Source: Saccharomycopsis crataegensis (lineage: Eukaryota > Ascomycota > Saccharomycetes > Ascoideales > Saccharomycopsidaceae). Taken from it: DNA of 64,000 bases. The stretch covers positions 558,001 to 622,000 of the forward strand of contig NW_027043829.1 of NCBI RefSeq assembly GCF_037102585.1. Direction: 5' to 3'. Below, piece after piece: positions 62,609 through 64,000 of the stretch. The notes beneath the pieces were generated by a model. It searched no databases. It was not told the origin of the DNA and saw only the letters and a program-made list of their open reading frames with translations. Position numbers and translations under genes: made by a program. Positions within the stretch are counted from its first letter, which is position 1, and every line of letters starts with the position of its first letter.

Positions 62609-62851
62609 TGGAGTGATGAGGATCATGATGTTAATGATGATGTTGATGATGTTGATGATGTTGATGATGTTGATGATGATGATGACGATGATTCAGAATT
62701 TTATAACGATGATATTACCAATGGAACAGAAATTATAAAAGATTTAGTTGATTGGTCAAAAGTTAATAATTCCGCAATACAACGGTTTCCTCTGCTTAAA
62801 AGAAGAGCACATTCCGATTATTTTTTTATAATCACCAATTGTCAAAAATAA
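61511..62851 (+). CDS. class 3 triacylglycerol lipase with poly-aspartate tracts
   Basis: 446 residues. The Leu-rich signal peptide ([19 protein letters not shown]) suggests secretion. The lipase fold is recognisable: VLVFKGSKTWIDWLVDL oxyanion region, the serine elbow WICGHSLGGAMA (S228), TAGSPKVGN, then RIRHLGDVVPKLPP (D306) and, near the C-terminus, RRAHSDYFF (probable catalytic His434). An Asp run encoded by GAT repeats lies at about residues 81-94. A second, longer Asp/Val-Asp region at about 349-395 lies between the catalytic Asp and His. These runs are atypical for the family and probably arose by microsatellite growth. It is related to yeast Yjr107w-type lipases. Confidence 0.85.
62556..62690 (+). 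repeat. GAT/GTTGAT triplet repeat inside the lipase gene
   Basis: About 17 GAT units, then mixed GAT/GTT units, all in frame. They encode Asp and Val-Asp runs between the catalytic Asp and His. A shorter GAT run is at about 61751-61790. Confidence 0.9.
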
Positions 62852-63087
62852 ATGATTTCATTTGAATTGAATGGATTTATAAGAAAAAAAAAACACTTTG
62901 TAAGAATCTTTTCTTTCTCATATATGATTTATAAGTAATGGAAAATCATTGATCGGGGCAAACTTAATTATAAAACAAGCAAGACCAACATTCATACAAT
63001 CATTGTCAAAGACTAATTAGTTCATCACTTCATCATTATAAGTTAGCTACTATAAATAATTCCAAACTTGAACACCCCTCCCCCCAT

Positions 63088-64000
63088 TCAATCTTCGTCT
63101 TCGTCATCTTCTTCTTCCCATCTTGATTTCTTCCGCGCTGGACCTTCATCTATACCATCATTACCATGATCTAACCCAAATTTTCCTGTGGCTTTATCAT
63201 CTTTAGCACTTGAAGCGGCCTTTGTAAATCTGACTGCCCCTTCACGATCCTGTATTTGACTCTTATCCACCCCACCACTCAACACTTTGAAACGATTGGT
63301 TTTCCCAATATTTTCTACTTCCTCAGTCCCATCAATCAGTTTATCAAGCTTGCTATTGTTGACGGTATAGATGTTCTGGATCGCCTCGTGACGACTGAAC
63401 AATGGGGTATCGTAAACCTGATTTTCTGAAGAATTGGTGAATCGGTTAGTGGCGGTGAATAATCGAGCATCAATTAACGTGTCAACATTGCTATTATTGT
63501 CATTGAGGCCCGGAGCAGAGGAAAAAGTATCGCTAGCCACTGGAGCACTGATGAGTCCATTATTGTTCTTCGATTGTTTCAATTGTCGTTCATATTTCAT
63601 CAACCGTTCTTTACGATCGAGCTCTCGTCTACGACGATTATCATCAGCCTGCGAATGATTCCCATCATTACTGCCACTATTGTTATTGTTGTTGTATCGG
63701 TTTTGTCGAGCCTTTAATGCTAAATTCCGTAACTTTTCTTCGTTTTCTAATTTCTTTTGTTCCGCCACTTTTAACCTCAACTTATTACGCGCCTTGATTT
63801 CCTCTCGAGCATTCTCATCGGCTTTTCGAAGCGACGTTGCCAATTTGACAAAGTTATCGCCAATCGCTGCCCCGTCGCGTTTCAGTTTATTATCGAATGC
63901 TGCCAATCGTTTATCAATGGCAATGGTAAACCCTTTGGGATTCTTCCAATTGGAAATTGCCGGAGGAATGTACCATGATTTCTGTTCCTCGGCAGTCACT
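63088..64000 (-). CDS. PRP45: splicing factor Prp45 (SNW/SKIP family), 5' end outside window
   Basis: The C-terminal roughly 304 residues are seen; the frame is still open at the right edge, and the in-window GTG is an internal codon. The SNW core WYIPPAISNWKNPKGFTIAI and DKRLAAF is plain. The conserved helix with EEKLRNLALKARQ and an Arg/Glu-rich region (RRRRELDRKERLMKYERQL) follow. The tail ends RKKSRWEEEDDEDED. Prp45 is a spliceosome component joining at activation and supporting the second step; it has links to transcription in other fungi. Convergent with the lipase gene, 236 bp apart. Confidence 0.9.
   Translation of the reverse strand, partial: VTAEEQKSWYIPPAISNWKNPKGFTIAIDKRLAAFDNKLKRDGAAIGDNFVKLATSLRKADENAREEIKARNKLRLKVAEQKKLENEEKLRNLALKARQNRYNNNNNSGSNDGNHSQADDNRRRRELDRKERLMKYERQLKQSKNNNGLISAPVASDTFSSAPGLNDNNSNVDTLIDARLFTATNRFTNSSENQVYDTPLFSRHEAIQNIYTVNNSKLDKLIDGTEEVENIGKTNRFKVLSGGVDKSQIQDREGAVRFTKAASSAKDDKATGKFGLDHGNDGIDEGPARKKSRWEEEDDEDED

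Noticed and set aside
1-64000. tRNA, rRNA, CRISPR and intact transposons
   Set aside because: I saw no tRNA B-box and acceptor pairing, no rRNA core sequence, no regular spaced repeats and no reverse transcriptase or transposase motifs. A covariance-model scan would be needed to exclude small RNAs.

Overview
The window is nuclear DNA of a budding yeast (Saccharomycotina). Genes are compact, almost all lack introns, and match yeast families one by one (Mbp1, Pob3, Bet5, Hsk3, Ctf8, Vma2, Gpa2, Prp45). Ceramide glucosyltransferase and an RTA1-family gene make a close relative of Saccharomyces cerevisiae unlikely. A few CTG codons fall where relatives carry Ser or Thr, which hints at a CUG-Ser lineage but does not prove it. 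I see no tRNA, rRNA, CRISPR or intact mobile element. Simple repeats are abundant.

Layout. 1-1.7 kb: 5' part of a 6-phosphofructo-2-kinase/fructose-2,6-bisphosphatase. 1.9-9.7 kb: tandem array of Yil108w-type metallopeptidase/jacalin-lectin genes. It holds a decayed copy, an intact copy whose zinc site is wholly replaced, and a copy with a perfect HExxHxxGxxH; upstream blocks are shared. 10.3-18 kb: a Ser/Asn-rich regulator with a HapX/Yap5-like CGFC-x5-CLC motif, HSK3, and two AIM2-type dienelactone hydrolases flanking a SAF1-like F-box/RCC1 gene. One of the two hydrolases has an intron. 18.3-28.3 kb: an F-box/LRR protein, MBP1, CTF8, a small coiled-coil protein, BET5 and POB3. MCB (ACGCGT) elements sit before CTF8 and POB3, so targets of the Mbp1 factor lie beside its own gene.

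29-45 kb: a small secreted protein, a 2.3 kb gene-free stretch, NADP-glutamate dehydrogenase, a large RhoGAP, allantoicase (with an intron), a decayed aspartyl protease beside a second relic, and a divergent RTA1-like/Zn2Cys6 pair sharing two TCCACGGAA sites. A further relic follows at 45.0-45.3 kb. 46-64 kb: VMA2 (with an intron), an MNS1-type mannosidase, ceramide glucosyltransferase, an ELMO/Lmo1 protein, a 3.5 kb gene-free stretch, GPA2, a class 3 lipase with long Asp runs, and the C-terminal part of PRP45.

Most genes are housekeeping and unrelated. The exceptions are the metallopeptidase array, the MBP1/CTF8/POB3 neighbourhood, and the RTA1-like/Zn2Cys6 pair. Several reading frames begin in-frame with GTG or TTG upstream of the true ATG; starts given here are corrected to ATG. 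Three introns (allantoicase, VMA2, second AIM2 copy) were found by reading across splice sites; each lies close to the start codon.
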